Below are positions 36,428 through 47,836 of a stretch of 64,000 bases of DNA, piece by piece (positions within the stretch are counted from its first letter, which is position 1; every line of letters begins with the position of its first letter). This DNA is from Caenorhabditis elegans (taxonomy: Eukaryota; Nematoda; Chromadorea; Rhabditida; Rhabditidae). The notes beneath the pieces are model-generated. The model worked only from the letters and a program-made list of their open reading frames with translations, did no database searches and was not told where the DNA came from. Both the position numbers and the translations under genes were made by a program. Location of the stretch: assembly GCF_000002985.6 (NCBI RefSeq), contig NC_003281.10:7626001-7690000 (forward strand), read 5' to 3'.

Positions 36428-39400
36428 ATGCGGATCATTTTAATTTTCACTCTTCTTGTCATCATTGGGATTTGTGGAGAAGAAAATCATGACGAGTCAA
36501 ACTTAGATTTGTACTTTGTGGCTAGGAAAAAGGAACCAGGTAATTCAGGAAAAGCTTAAATATACAAGTTATTCGGTATACCTAAATACCACCTCCTGCA
36601 GCTGTCGCGCACGATCGGCGATCGCCTATCTTCTTTTTTTGTGAATTTTTGAGCTTGCACATTTTTTGTTTCCGATGAGACGGGGAACCCCGAAGAATAC
36701 CGAAATGGACAATTGATTGTTACTTACTTACTTACTTAGTTACTTAGGCGATCCGTTCTTCAGGAATTCGTGGTATTTCTGCGGATCACAGCAAGCCATT
36801 CTTTTCGGTCCTTGGCTATAGTGGGCCAGTGTGTGATGACTTCTCCGTCTGCGTCCCGAGTGGTGATCTCCTTACGCAGCGAATCAGTCCATCGCATCCC
36901 CGAAGAATACCTAAATGAAACAATTGATTGTTATATAACATTTTGCAGAATTTCCAAAAGCGGTCATTTTGGCAAAATAAAAAATATATTTATCAGGAAT
37001 TTGCAATATGTAGAACTTCTTTAAATTTATTATTTTGTTTCAGCTCCTGCATTGGTACTTGCCTACAACAAACTAGCAATTATCACCCGAGTCACCAACG
37101 CCATTGTTCTGCAAGCTGAAGGAATACGAAAACTGGTCAAGGTACGAGATGTAGTTGCTGAGCTTATAAGATCTCCGAACGCCAGCTTCTATGATTTAAT
37201 GGACGTTGATCCAACGAATATATTCCCAGTGCTCAATGAGATTATTGAGGCGAGTAAAGAAATGTCGCAAAATGTGGATAGCAAGGAAATGCAGGAATTG
37301 AATAGTAAAACAGAAATGGTTGAACTAATGATACACAGTATTAAACATGTCAAGACAAGAAAAATCAACGAGAAAGTGATCACTGATTTCTTCGACAGAT
37401 TCAAAAATGGTTCACTCGATGAAATTTTTATCCCATGTGATACTACCCTATTGGATTTAGTTATCAATTTCACCACCATTGCCAACAAAGCTGACTATCC
37501 TAATTCTTTCAAGCCAACCGATGTAATCACTCAGTTGAATTCGAGCAGTGAGAATATTACGGAATGTCTCAAGCATCTAGAGCTCTACAATCAATCCGTG
37601 TCCAGTTTAACAACTGATTTTGAAATGTTTCTTCGATTGGGAGAAGGTAGTGATTTGTTCGAAAAATTCCGTTCAATTAGAGAAGAAGCTGTTAGTTTTC
37701 TGAGCACTATGGATCTCATTGAGAAGGTTTTTCTCAAAACTAAGAAGTTCTGGAGTATCAAACGAACAAATGAAGTTGGTAGACAAATTAAGACGATTTT
37801 TGGCATTATTCATGATATCTTGAATCCAAAGTCTGAACTTAAACTTTCTTTGACACTTGGATTCCCTAATATTGGGGATATTGCAAAAGTTTCAGAAGAT
37901 TTAAAAAGTTCGTGGTTCAAATCTAAAGTTGCTCACGGTAAGAGTGTAGGTGAGCTTGAAGCTGGACTCGATGATTTTTTCAAATTCGGAAAAATGATCA
38001 AAGAAACAGAGCGAAGTTGGGTTGCAGTTCGTCAAAACTTCACAAATTCCAAGAAAACTCTTCTTCAGTTTACAACTGATTTGGAAAAAATTGGAAATTA
38101 CAAGGGAGGCGATAAAGATGCTGAAGAATTGAAGAATTTGAAGAGAGTTTTTCAACAACAAGACTGGACCGAAACGTTTGGCAAAAACTTCATCAAAAAC
38201 GCGGATAAATTGCTAGAGGTGAAAGGAAAGCTTGAGATTATGAACAATGTAATGAAATCTTTGCATGTAGTCAGAAGAAATGCCGAAGAAATTCCAAAAT
38301 CAATTGATACTGCAGCGCTACAAAGTTTATTTACTCAATTAAAAGCTATGCCTTCACAATCTGATGATTCAGAAAGTATAAAAGCTATTGAAAAACTCAA
38401 TAATTTGAAGTCTCTATTAGAACTTGGCGATAAGTTTAGAATGCTTCATACTTCACAGAAGAATCTTAACGAACGTGTTACTCAGTTGAAAAATATTTCA
38501 GATTTTCAAAAATCTGTTCACACGGCCAAAGACATTCTGGTAAAATCATCTCTGGCTAAAAACATAATCGGAATCATGCATTCAGATTTCAACAAGCTTC
38601 TTGAAGTGCACAAGTTCTCCAAACGTTTCTACGAGTTTACAAATTATTTTAAAAATAATAAACCAAAGGTGTTCCTAGAATGTGTTTCGAGGCTGAGAAA
38701 AACTGCAATTGATGGGGAGAACTTTGTGAAAGATATTCAAAAAACTTACAAGAAAAGTCACAAAACTCTGGAATCAGATTCGAGTCCTGTTCTGAAACTC
38801 GAGGATCCTCAGAAAGTTGTACTAACCTTGGGTCGAGGAATGTTCGTTTTGAAGGAAATGACAGAAGCATTGACATACCGTTTACGTTTAATGGCAGTCT
38901 TAAACTATACAAGAGTTCATGAAAAAGTTGTGAAGTATAACAAAGACTTGAATGTTCAACAGTTCTTCGAAAATCCAACAACACCAATAAAAACTCTTAT
39001 CATGGACCTTCAAGGTCTCAACAAGTATGCCGTTCAAGTCAAAAATGATGATCTCCTTGTATTGAAAAATATTCTTGATGAAGCAACAAAAGTCAACGGA
39101 TTCAGAGAAGTTTTCAAGCCAGCTTATAAGCAATTACTCAAAACTCCAAAACTGTTTCCAAAAGAAATAAGGAACATTGAAAAATTGAGTAAATTGGATT
39201 TACATTTTGCTGCGCAAAAAGGACATTTGCATGCTGCATCATTGTCATTCAATGATCTTGAAACATATTTCGATACGATTTTTGGGTTGGATCATAAACA
39301 CGAGGAAGCTGAGTAAGTATTTATCTGATATTCTTATCTGACAGATTTTGCGCTAGTTTTGTGTAGTATCTTCGCAATTTTATATATTTCGGCGCCATTT

Positions 39401-41495
39401 CCAGACTTCACGATACAGTTTCAAACATTGTTCAGAAGTTGGCGAAAATTATGTCAAACTTAGCTGAAACTTAGTTAGCACTTAGTTCAGACCGCGCACA
39501 CGTTATGTCCATGTTTGGTCCAACGACTGTTAATATAAAAATTTGGACTTGATCAAACTTGAGCTAAACTTGGGAGTGGCCTGAACCAAAGTTTTCCAAG
39601 TTTCAGCCAGCTTTTGATCTAAACTTACAGTCTCTGTTAAATGTTAGCAGTATCTAGGCGCCAAATTCCGAACATCTACATTTTAAAAATCATTTTCATT
39701 GGGCTAAAATGTTGCATTATACTTTTAGATAGTTTGTAAAATTCTGCAAAAAAACTTTTTCAAAAATTCAATCGCGCCTAGAAATTGAAAAAATATATAA
39801 AACATAAGGAATAATGAGAGTTGGATGCAAAAATGTTTCAAACTCAGGCGAATCAATTTTCTGAAAATAAACTATTTTCAGAGTTCAAACTGACTATTTA
39901 CCTGCTATCGGGCTTTGTATCGGGATCTTTATCATTTTATTCATAGTTGTTTTCGTTGTTTATGGACGAACACCTTCCGGACGGCAAAACTTTATAAACT
40001 GGTACCTTTACTATTTTGGAAAGGAAGCCGATTTTCAAAAGAGATGGAGATATTCGGTATTTTCTTTGGTTGTTTCTAACAATTGCAACTACGATATTTT
40101 CAGTTTTTCACGGACCGGCAAGATGGAAACAATGCACTTGTGGATGCTGCTCAAGACATTAATGCGACAAATGTGCTGAAAGCTGTGAAAAAGGGCGCAT
40201 ACATCGATGTTTACAGCAGTAAGTTTAACTTTTTTATTTTCGAAACAAAACACCATAAAAACACCATAAAATTTTGTACTTTTAATATTCGGCACATCAA
40301 AATTGACTTTTTTTCAGAATATGGAAATACTCCTCTTCACGTGGCATCTAAAAGTGGATACCCTGAAATTGTGGAGATTCTCATCAAGAATGGTGCGGAC
40401 CGAACACTCCTGAATGCACAGAATAAGACGGCTGAGCAGTTGATTCCTCCGAATTATAAGACAACGGATCCCGAAAGCATTGAACGATACGAAAAGATTA
40501 AGCTGATTTTTAAGAAATATCAGAAAAAAAAGTTTCGTCGTCGTCTCCCAGATGTGTTTCCAGTCAGTTCATATAAGATTTACATTGACGAACAAGCAAT
40601 TGATCAGATGTCGAATTCATTTATGGAGCGTTTTATTGCAATTGTGAGTAAACCGGTAAAATATTTAGTTCAAATAGAAATTAATTTCAGACTACCGATG
40701 AAACATCCTTATCGATCACACATTTCATTGTTAAAACTGATGAGAACGGAACACTGGTCACTGATGCCTTTCAGCTACTCTCTTGGGTTTTGAGTGGAGT
40801 TCTGATAATGAAAAATTCATGGATGAAGGATTGTCTGGGGAATGAGAGTCTGATCAAGAAGGATTATAATTATTTTGTGGAAAATATCAAATTCAAGGGT
40901 GCAGTGTATAATACTGTACTCCAATGGTCAGAATCGTTTGCCAAAGGGGAAATGCTTTTTCTTCACGGAGTTTATGCTGTTGTTGTTTCGATTGATTGTT
41001 CAAACAGTTAGTTTTTGGTTTTTTTTTTTGCTTGTGAAAATTTATGAAAATTTTCATCAGATTTTCTTGAAAAATAAAAATAACGATGATAACTCAGAAT
41101 TTTTTGAACCTAAAGATGATAATGAATTTCTTTTACAAATATGTATTTCGATATTTTTCAGTCGGAGCTATTACCGCAATCGTGACAAATAATGGTGGTG
41201 TGATGTGTGAAAAGTTTCCAGAAAAGAAGAATTTCAACATTGGAAGTCATCCGTATCTTCATGCTCATCTCGGACCTTTGTTTGTGATTCACGATGGAAA
41301 AGTATACTTTTTTGAGTTTGCATTTCTTCAATAGAGCTATATTTTCAGGTTGACCTGAAAACTTATAAAAATGATCCGGATAAGATGTACACATTGTTCA
41401 CGGAAGATGAATTCATTCATTTTATGCTTAAAAGAAAGATGAACCGAAATAAGAGCCCTAATCCAATTCCTGCCGTTAATGATTTGGAAGATTGA
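36428..41495 (+). CDS. WSN-domain transmembrane protein with ankyrin repeats and BRCT-like modules (paralog 1)
   Basis: Exons 36428-36539, 37044-39312, 39882-40056, 40104-40218, 40318-40643, 40691-41006, 41162-41301 and 41349-41495 give 1,199 residues in an unbroken frame. The signal peptide is MRIILIFTLLVIIGICG. The WSN domain follows at about 38-110 (LAIITRVTNAIVLQAEGIRK). A long helical, Asn-glycosylatable ectodomain reaches about 790. One membrane span (LCIGIFIILFIVVFVVYG) is followed by an aromatic juxtamembrane WYLYYFGK motif. Ankyrin repeats come next (NALVDAAQDINATNVLKAVKKG; GNTPLHVASKSGYPEIVEIL). Last are tandem BRCT-like modules (VLSGVLIMKNSWMKDCL; HPYLHAHLGPLFVIHDGK). WSN is a nematode domain of unknown role. 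The layout suggests a surface receptor with a cytoplasmic scaffold; BRCT is assigned by pattern only. An AATAAA follows near 41507. It shares exon sizes with the genes at 58393 and 63356. Confidence 0.85.
36688..36932 (-). mobile_element. 5'-truncated RTE-like LINE fragment with target duplications
   Basis: On the minus strand 36896-36760 encodes a reverse-transcriptase C-terminal tail (MRWTDSLRKEI, then W-x5-KDRKEWLAVI) ending in TGA. It is followed by a 3' tail of TAAG repeats (36721-36748). Direct repeats of about 35 bp with a few differences (CCCCGAAGAATACC to CAATTGATTG) flank it at 36688-36722 and 36898-36932. A 5'-truncated copy, short tandem 3' tail and long duplications are typical of RTE-clade retrotransposons. 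It sits in intron 1 of the WSN gene. Confidence 0.75.
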
Positions 41496-41794
41496 TTTGT
41501 TCAGGAAATAAAGAATATTAGCTGATAACTTTTGTGTAGACCAATAATTAAAGGGGCATCGCGGTGTAGAGCAATAAGCGTTTTAATCCAATAAAATGTC
41601 TAACGAAATACAAATAAAAAACTTTATATTTATTCAACTATTCAACAACACTACGTAAAGAATTTATTTTCCTTTTTTTGGCATTTCTCAAAAAAATTAT
41701 TTATTTCAAACTCTGAATCTTTGGGTAAGTTCTTCATTTTGAATGTATCTTCTTTTGAATAGAAAACATTTTCAGATAGACAGGAAACGTTTGA

Positions 41795-42665
41795 ATGAAG
41801 ATTCACATAATTATATTCTTGACGTTGATTCTTCTGATTACACTGAATGGATCGGAGGCTGTTCGGTGCAATGGAGATGATAAGTTTAATGGTTTGTTGG
41901 TATATATAGATATAGTTAGAATGCTTATATTAATAACTAGCTGTAAAAGTAGCTATTGGGAAGTATTATTTGTTTCAGCTTTCTCCAGCATGTATGTTTC
42001 CATATAATTTGCATATATTCCATAGAACTTTCAATTCCATGCAAAGGTTTTTAAAAAATTCATCTTTGGACCAGCCCTGGAAAACTTTTCTATAATCCTG
42101 AGGGTTTTATTTGTGATTTGAAAATTCAATGGTTTCTTTTAACATTTCCATTTTTTCAGCATCTTCTTCTCTCGAGAAAGTACGTGATGTTCTGACCATG
42201 GTGGCACGTGTCACAAATGCGATTTCTCTAGAAGCCGGAGCAATTCGGAAGACATTGAAGTTGACGGATGTTGTTTCGGAAGTTCTTGATATTGATCCAG
42301 GAAAGTTGGATGAATTATTAAACCTTGATTCTGCGGGATTGAATGCTCATTTGGAGAAGATGATCCATAGATATCAGAAACTTACACAGGACACTGAGCA
42401 ATTCAAGGATAAATTGACGAAGTTAAAATCATTAGATGAGGAGTTAACAGAAGCAATGAAATTGAATTTCGATGTAAGTGGAGATCAAATCCAACAGTTC
42501 TTCAGTGATATGACCGATTCCAAGTCAAAATCAAAAATCAATGTGTGTAGTAGCGACATCGGAATAGTTAAGTCTTTTTCAACCATCATCAATGTGACAC
42601 GGACAGCAATGATGGAGGATATAGAGAAGGAGGTTATAACGAATATGACAACTATTTTCGTGTAA
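41795..42665 (+). pseudogene. Truncated WSN-domain gene running into a repeat array
   Basis: Exons 41795-41891 and 42160-42665 encode 200 residues: signal peptide (MKIHIIIFLTLILLITLNGS), WSN domain (VLTMVARVTNAISLEAGAIR) and about 100 residues of the ectodomain start. The stop codon is the TAA of the partial 19-bp repeat that begins the array at 42654. The full paralogs continue for another 1,000 residues (ectodomain, membrane span, ankyrin, BRCT), none of which is found before the next gene. A secreted WSN-only product is conceivable, but a 3'-truncated duplicate is more likely. An acceptor ending at 41775 precedes the ATG, so it may still be expressed. Confidence 0.7.
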
Positions 42666-43216
42666 CAATCTATTTTTCGTGTAACAATCTATTTTTCGTG
42701 TAACAATCTATTTTTCGTGTAACAATCTATTTTTCGTGTAACAATCTATTTTTCGTGTAACAATCTATTTTTCGTGTAACAATCTATTTTTCGTGTAACA
42801 ATCTATTTTTCGTGTAACAATCTATTTTTCGTGTAACAATCTATTTTTCGTGTAACAATCTATTTTTCGTGGAACAATCTATTTTTCGTGTAACAATCTA
42901 TTTTTCGTGCAACAATCTATTTTTCGTGTAACAATCTATTTTTCGTGCAGCAATCTATTTTTCGTGTAACAATCTATTTTTCGTGTATAAATCTATTTTT
43001 CGTGTAACAATCTATTTTTCGTGTAACAATCTATTTTTCGTGTAACAATCTATTTTTCGTGTAACAATCTATTTTTCGTGCAACAATCTATTTTTCGTGT
43101 AACAATCTATTTTTCGTGTAACAATCTATTTTTCGTGTAACAATCTATTTTTCGTGTAACAATCTATTTTTCGTGTAACAATCTATTTTTCGTGTAACAA
43201 TCTATTTTTCGTGTAA
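42666..43216 (+). repeat. 19-bp tandem array, 29 copies (array 1)
   Basis: Exactly 29 head-to-tail copies of CAATCTATTTTTCGTGTAA, preceded by a 12-bp partial copy. Most are identical; variants end GTGGAA, GTGCAA, GTGCAG or GTATAA. The same unit in the same orientation forms a second array at 52165-52449. After the array (43217-43570) the sequence is non-coding. Confidence 0.97.
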
Positions 43217-43570
43217 CTGTCGGGTTTTACCCGTTTTCTCTTTTATTTTTTCCCTCAACGCAAGCTCTTTTGTCAATTTGACACGCCAAAACCTCTGATT
43301 TCCTGCTCAACAAGTTTCGCGCCTTGCGATCTTGTTGACGCACTTTCGGTGCCTTGCGCACACGGCGACGCGAATCCAAGATTTCTCAGCACTTCTCCCG
43401 CAAGAACGGGTGCAAGCCGGTCGATGCCGTAAGGCTCGCCGTTTCTCATAGGTTTTAAGGTTTTAAATTGTTACAAGTTTAAGGTTTTTATTGTTTTTAA
43501 TTCCAACATTTGGGCGCGGCTTGCGATGCCACGCCCCGTTCTACAAAAGTATATTTCTATTAATTTTCAG

Positions 43571-44572
43571 CAAAAACAATCCAATCGGTGTTCAAGACGT
43601 ACAAAGACATTATGCGAAACCGTCTGCATAATGCGATTTTCCAGAAGAAACTGAATGAAGAGGACACGGACCGCGAGCTCACCAAATGGGAATATTATCC
43701 ATTCATCAAGTACTATCGAGTGAACCTAGCAGACTGGGAGCGAAGAAAGCGAAACATGAATGAAATGAAAGTAGGGAACAAGGAGTCAATTGAGCAAAAG
43801 GAGACTGCCGAAGGAGACGATGAGTCTATCAAAAAACGATGGAGGATGGCGAGGATGTTACAATGCCTGCAAAAGAGGATGATATGCAATATGAGCAGGA
43901 AGATTACCAACATGAGCCAGTCAAGTAAGTTGATGTTGAATTATCCATCAGGAACTTTTAGAAGACATGATTACAAAATAGGAGAATTATAGTTTGGTTC
44001 CTTCCAAATATTCCAAATGGTGGTGGTTTTTTGTCAAATAAATAATCCGCGCTATTTATTTTATTATATTGTGAAAATATTGTTTAAAACGTTCGTGTGA
44101 TACTAGAATATTTGTTTAGATTAAGTTCTGATCTTTGACCAGAAGAGCTTTCGTATGACATACTTTTACTGAATAAATTAATCAAATAATCGGAGATCCC
44201 ACTTGTGGTTTGAAGATAACAAATGAGTGCCCATATATGTTTACACATCATATAATAGTGAGAGTGCCACTTGAAAAAAAGCAATTCACTGACTCCTAAC
44301 CATTATTTTTCAGATACAACCATGATTCACAATACGTGACTGAAACACGGACTGTCATGATTTCTCCAAAGACGCCGGGCGGAGAATATCGATTGGCAAG
44401 AGAGACAAGAACTTTTCTGCGAGAGCCTTCAACCCACAGAAATGTAGGACTCCTTGCATTTTTCTTGATTTAAATTGGCAGCATTCAGGTCACAGAAGAT
44501 GTCGCCGCAACAATTGCAGAAGTTGAGAACGACGTGACTCAGATTGGCCGCAATCACCCGGATCTCAGATAA
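43571..44572 (+). CDS. Orphan gene, charged protein (5' end unclear)
   Basis: Three exons, 43571-43924, 44314-44443 and 44489-44572, encode about 188 residues of charged, cytoplasmic type. Segments include FKTYKDIMRNRLHNAIFQKK, KWEYYPFIKYYRVNLADWER, an acidic EDGEDVTMPAKEDD and a Thr/Arg-rich ETRTVMISPKTPGGEYRL. No domain is recognised. The first in-frame ATG is 43609; the exon opens with an acceptor at 43568-43570, so an upstream exon or trans-splicing is needed. The frame before the six-A run at 43831-43836 and the one after it differ by one base; adding one A gives a continuous reading. A relation to the truncated WSN gene upstream cannot be shown. Confidence 0.5.
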
Positions 44573-44577
44573 ATCGA

Positions 44578-44765
44578 ACCACGCAGGCGCCGCTCCAAAC
44601 CACGCAGGTGACTGCCCACCACGCAGGCAACGCGTCAAGACCACGCAGGCAACCAAAAAGCACGCAGGTGACGCCTAGAAACCACGCAGGCGACTCAACG
44701 GTGGGCAGCTGTGGGCAGTGGCTGCAAAACCACGCAGGCAACGCCTACAAACCACACAGGCAGAT
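44578..44765 (+). repeat. Degenerate CCACGCAGG repeat cluster
   Basis: About eight copies of an AACCACGCAGGCRACGCC-like unit with variable spacing lie directly after the stop codon of the preceding gene. Two GTGGGCAG units interrupt it. The unit is GC-rich against an AT-rich background. It ends before the next gene at 44881. Confidence 0.75.
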
Positions 44766-44880
44766 AACAAAGTTCGCGAACAAACATTTCCAGCATCCCA
44801 ATTTTTAGCACTGTAATTATTCCATATTTTTGCGTTATTCTTGAGATTTTCTGCGTTGAGGAAGAAAGGTACCGCTTCAA

Positions 44881-46224
44881 ATGGATCAGAATTTGTACTA
44901 TGTAAGTTTTTGCTTTAAAAATGTTCAAATTTTCAGTTAAAAATGAAACAAATTAGGATTACTACGGATATTAATGGGACATTTCAATTAAAAAGTGGAT
45001 ATTATTCGTTTGTCTAATGGGAAAGGAGAAACCCACTTAAAATTTGAACCTACTCATACAATGTTTTAAAGAGAATAATATAATTCTACAAAAATATACA
45101 ATATTAAAATATTTTCAGTGTGTGCCTAGAAAAAGGAAATCGGCAAAATCAATTATTTCTCGGGCTCAAGAAGAATCTAAACGATCAAAACGACAAGAGA
45201 GTGGAAGTAATGACATAGAAAATGGAAATATTGTAGACGGATCAATTGATGATACTATTGAAGATGATGTAGTATCTCCACTTTTGCCGGACAGAAATTA
45301 CACATATGCAAATACCGACAATGACAGCATCAAATCAGGTAAGTACACAACGATTTTGAGATGAACCGGTCAAATTTATAAATATTTTATAAATATATAA
45401 TAAATATTTTTAGATGAACGGTGGTCAGCTCTCACAGAAAATTATCTTCATAAAATGGACTTCCTACTTCATTCTACACAATCCAAAACAGCAATTAACG
45501 CAAATTTCTCGGCTCACGATATTTCGAATGAGCATGTGATGAGAAGTATTCTGTTTGAAAAAGATTATTTTCACAAAGTACAGGGATGCGACAATTGCAA
45601 ACGTTTCATCGAACAGTAAAAGATAGCACATGTTATGATTATGAGTATTTTTTTACAAAAATTTTCAGAACAACATAATGTGCAGGAGATCTTCATAGCT
45701 GGACTAAAACCAATGAGATGTCCAATCGCAAGATTGATCCAGAACGCGGCAAACTTTTGGGTGGCCGCTGTAAGTTGTGAAATCTCCAGATGTAGTTAAA
45801 ATAGTTCACTTTTCAGACAATTCCTCCAGAGCTCCTCCACACCTTCAGTATCCCCCCAATTCGGTGAATCATCAGATTTTTCCAGGAAGACTTCTCAATT
45901 GGCCTATCAGTAAGCTATTCTCGTCCAATTTGTTTCAAAACAAAAATTTTCAGACGTTCTTTACAATATTCTACATATTGTATCCGGATTCGAAGGACAG
46001 TTCCCGAGTGCGGATTTTGGAGATATTTTCTCCCGACAGGTGGACCAAAAATTGTAAACACTGTTTTCTATTTGCGTTACCAAAACTCAAAAATATTCCA
46101 GCTTGAACGCACGAAGAAAGATGAGCCAGGAAAAGGAAACACCATCACACTGATCGCTCGAAGGGAAACAACTGTCTTATTCGGCTTCATTCTGCTATTA
46201 ATTTTTTGTTGTTGTGTTTTTTGA
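44881..46224 (+). CDS. Orphan gene with C-terminal membrane anchor
   Basis: Seven exons: 44881-44901, 45119-45338, 45414-45615, 45669-45769, 45817-45909, 45954-46039, 46102-46224 (about 280 residues). It starts MDQNLYY and continues with a basic segment (PRKRKSAKSIISRAQEESKR), an acidic segment and a folded-looking part (QEIFIAGLKPMRCPIARLIQ; NHQIFPGRLLNWPINVLYNI). It ends with a hydrophobic tail (VLFGFILLLIFCCCVF) at the stop codon, the pattern of a tail-anchored protein. No family is recognised. A continuous frame needs one A fewer in the run at 45558-45562 and one C more in the run at 45852-45857. All splice phases then agree, so it is either a lightly damaged gene or a real one with sequence errors. 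Confidence 0.5.
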
Positions 46225-46529
46225 GGTGTTTTTTTGTTAAAATTTCGTTTTCCTTTATCGATTTGTTTTAGGTTTCATTTGTTATTTACTTATTTGTTGG
46301 ATTTTTTACTCATTCGTTGATTTATTAGGTGATTGTTTCTTATTGTGGTTCTTCTTTCATAATTCTTTTTATTTTTATCCAATTTATTGCTTCTCCTTTC
46401 TATTTTGTATATTAACTGCCCATCCTTCCCCAAGATTCTTAAATTTCTTCTAAACCCGTTAATTAAAAAGTAAAAAAAATCACGTTTATATTATTTTCTG
46501 GTTCTTGCTCTGTTCTCGTCAAACTCTTT

Positions 46530-46660
46530 TCGCGTCCAGTGCGCATATTATGCGCACCTCGAGCGCCCCCTTTGCGCATCAGGTGCGCGCGCCAGGCGCA
46601 TTCCCTTATTTCCGCGCGCCAGGCGCGAAACGTGCGCGCCCCTGGAGGAGCGAACTGCCG
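46530..46660. repeat. GC-rich palindrome cluster
   Basis: A perfect 19-nt palindrome with one central base (GTGCGCATA-T-TATGCGCAC) lies at 46539-46557. Two copies of GCGCGCCAGGCGC and other GCGC-rich units follow within 100 bp. The surrounding DNA is AT-rich. Confidence 0.7.
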
Positions 46661-46977
46661 AGAACAAAGGTTATTCGACTCAACGCCCGGTTAAACTCAC
46701 AAAAGTAAGCTTTTATCAACATTTATGACCTTTTTTTTTTCGTTTTTCCATTTTTGTAGCACATGTGCTATAGTATGTATATGCATGGAACGAGAAAAGT
46801 AGGAACTTGTAAAATTATCTGTAAATTCATTAATTTCATTGTTCAATTTTTGCAGGCTCTTTCCACATCAACCTGCTTTTGATCATGAACCGAGTGCCGC
46901 CCGTATTTATTGGTTTTCAAAGTTTCCCATCCTACTACGTTTCTATAATATATATACATATATGTTGCATCCAATCA

Positions 46978-46996
46978 CCCCCCCCCCCCCCCCCCC
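46978..46996 (+). repeat. Poly-C tract of 19 bases
   Basis: Nineteen consecutive C on the plus strand, hence a G19 tract on the minus strand able to form a quadruplex. Such tracts in C. elegans are known to be deletion-prone without the DOG-1/FANCJ helicase. Confidence 0.9.
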
Positions 46997-47836
46997 AAAC
47001 TATATTGTAACTAAATCGCCGGTTTCCTTGTTGAAAATGTGTGTGTACGAGACTAGCGATCCCGGAGCTTTTTTTACATTGATCCAGTCTCTCTTTGGAT
47101 GTCAAAAAATGAATGAAGATTTTTGAATGAAAAGCAAACATAATTTTTTAATAATTTTCGGTTCCAAAAAAAATAATAAAAAAGGCTGAAAAATTTTTAG
47201 TTGCTTGAATTGTCTCAAACTGATCCCAAACAACCAAAATTCATGATGTAACTTCCCAAACATATCTCGAAAAAAAAGAAGCGCTTTTTTTGAATTTATC
47301 TAAAAAATTGGAAAAAATGATCGACCGAAGAAGAAGCTGGCAGAAGTTCACTAGTTTTTTTTAAAATTTTTAACCGGATTGATATTATTTTTGTAAAGCC
47401 TAATAATGAAATTCGGTCGTTTCGGGCGAGTTTTGGATATTTAAACCAGAGAAATACAAATTCTTTAAACGAATGTTTAAAAAAAAATCTAAAAATAGTA
47501 ACACACCTTGATATACATATTATTAAATGCGTGGTAGCAAACTCAGAGGAAAACAATTGCACATAGGTATTCAAAAAACTCTTGTAGTCATTTTTAAATG
47601 TTTTCCAGATTTCGCTAATCCATCTTCAATTTAGCTGAGTGATAATTTTCGTTATTGCAAAATATTATTGAGTCATCTTTCACCTTGGTGAAACATCTAC
47701 AGTATCCCCAGACCACCTTCAAAATGGTTTAGGTTAATGTATAAAACATAACCTTTTGCCTCTTAGCATTTTCCCATTCTTCTCCTCCGTTTTTCGCGTC
47801 CATATAATAATTCGTTTTTGACCCCCCTCACTCATA

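Larger units (their letters stand above)
46225..47836. other. Intergenic region with GC-rich palindromes and poly-C
   Basis: No gene supported. It holds a GC-rich stretch at 46530-46660 and a poly-C run at 46978-46996, described separately. The rest is AT-rich. Confidence 0.5.

Noticed and set aside
42666..43216. CRISPR-like reading of the 19-bp array
   Set aside because: Units are directly adjacent without unique spacers, and the genome is animal; it is a minisatellite.
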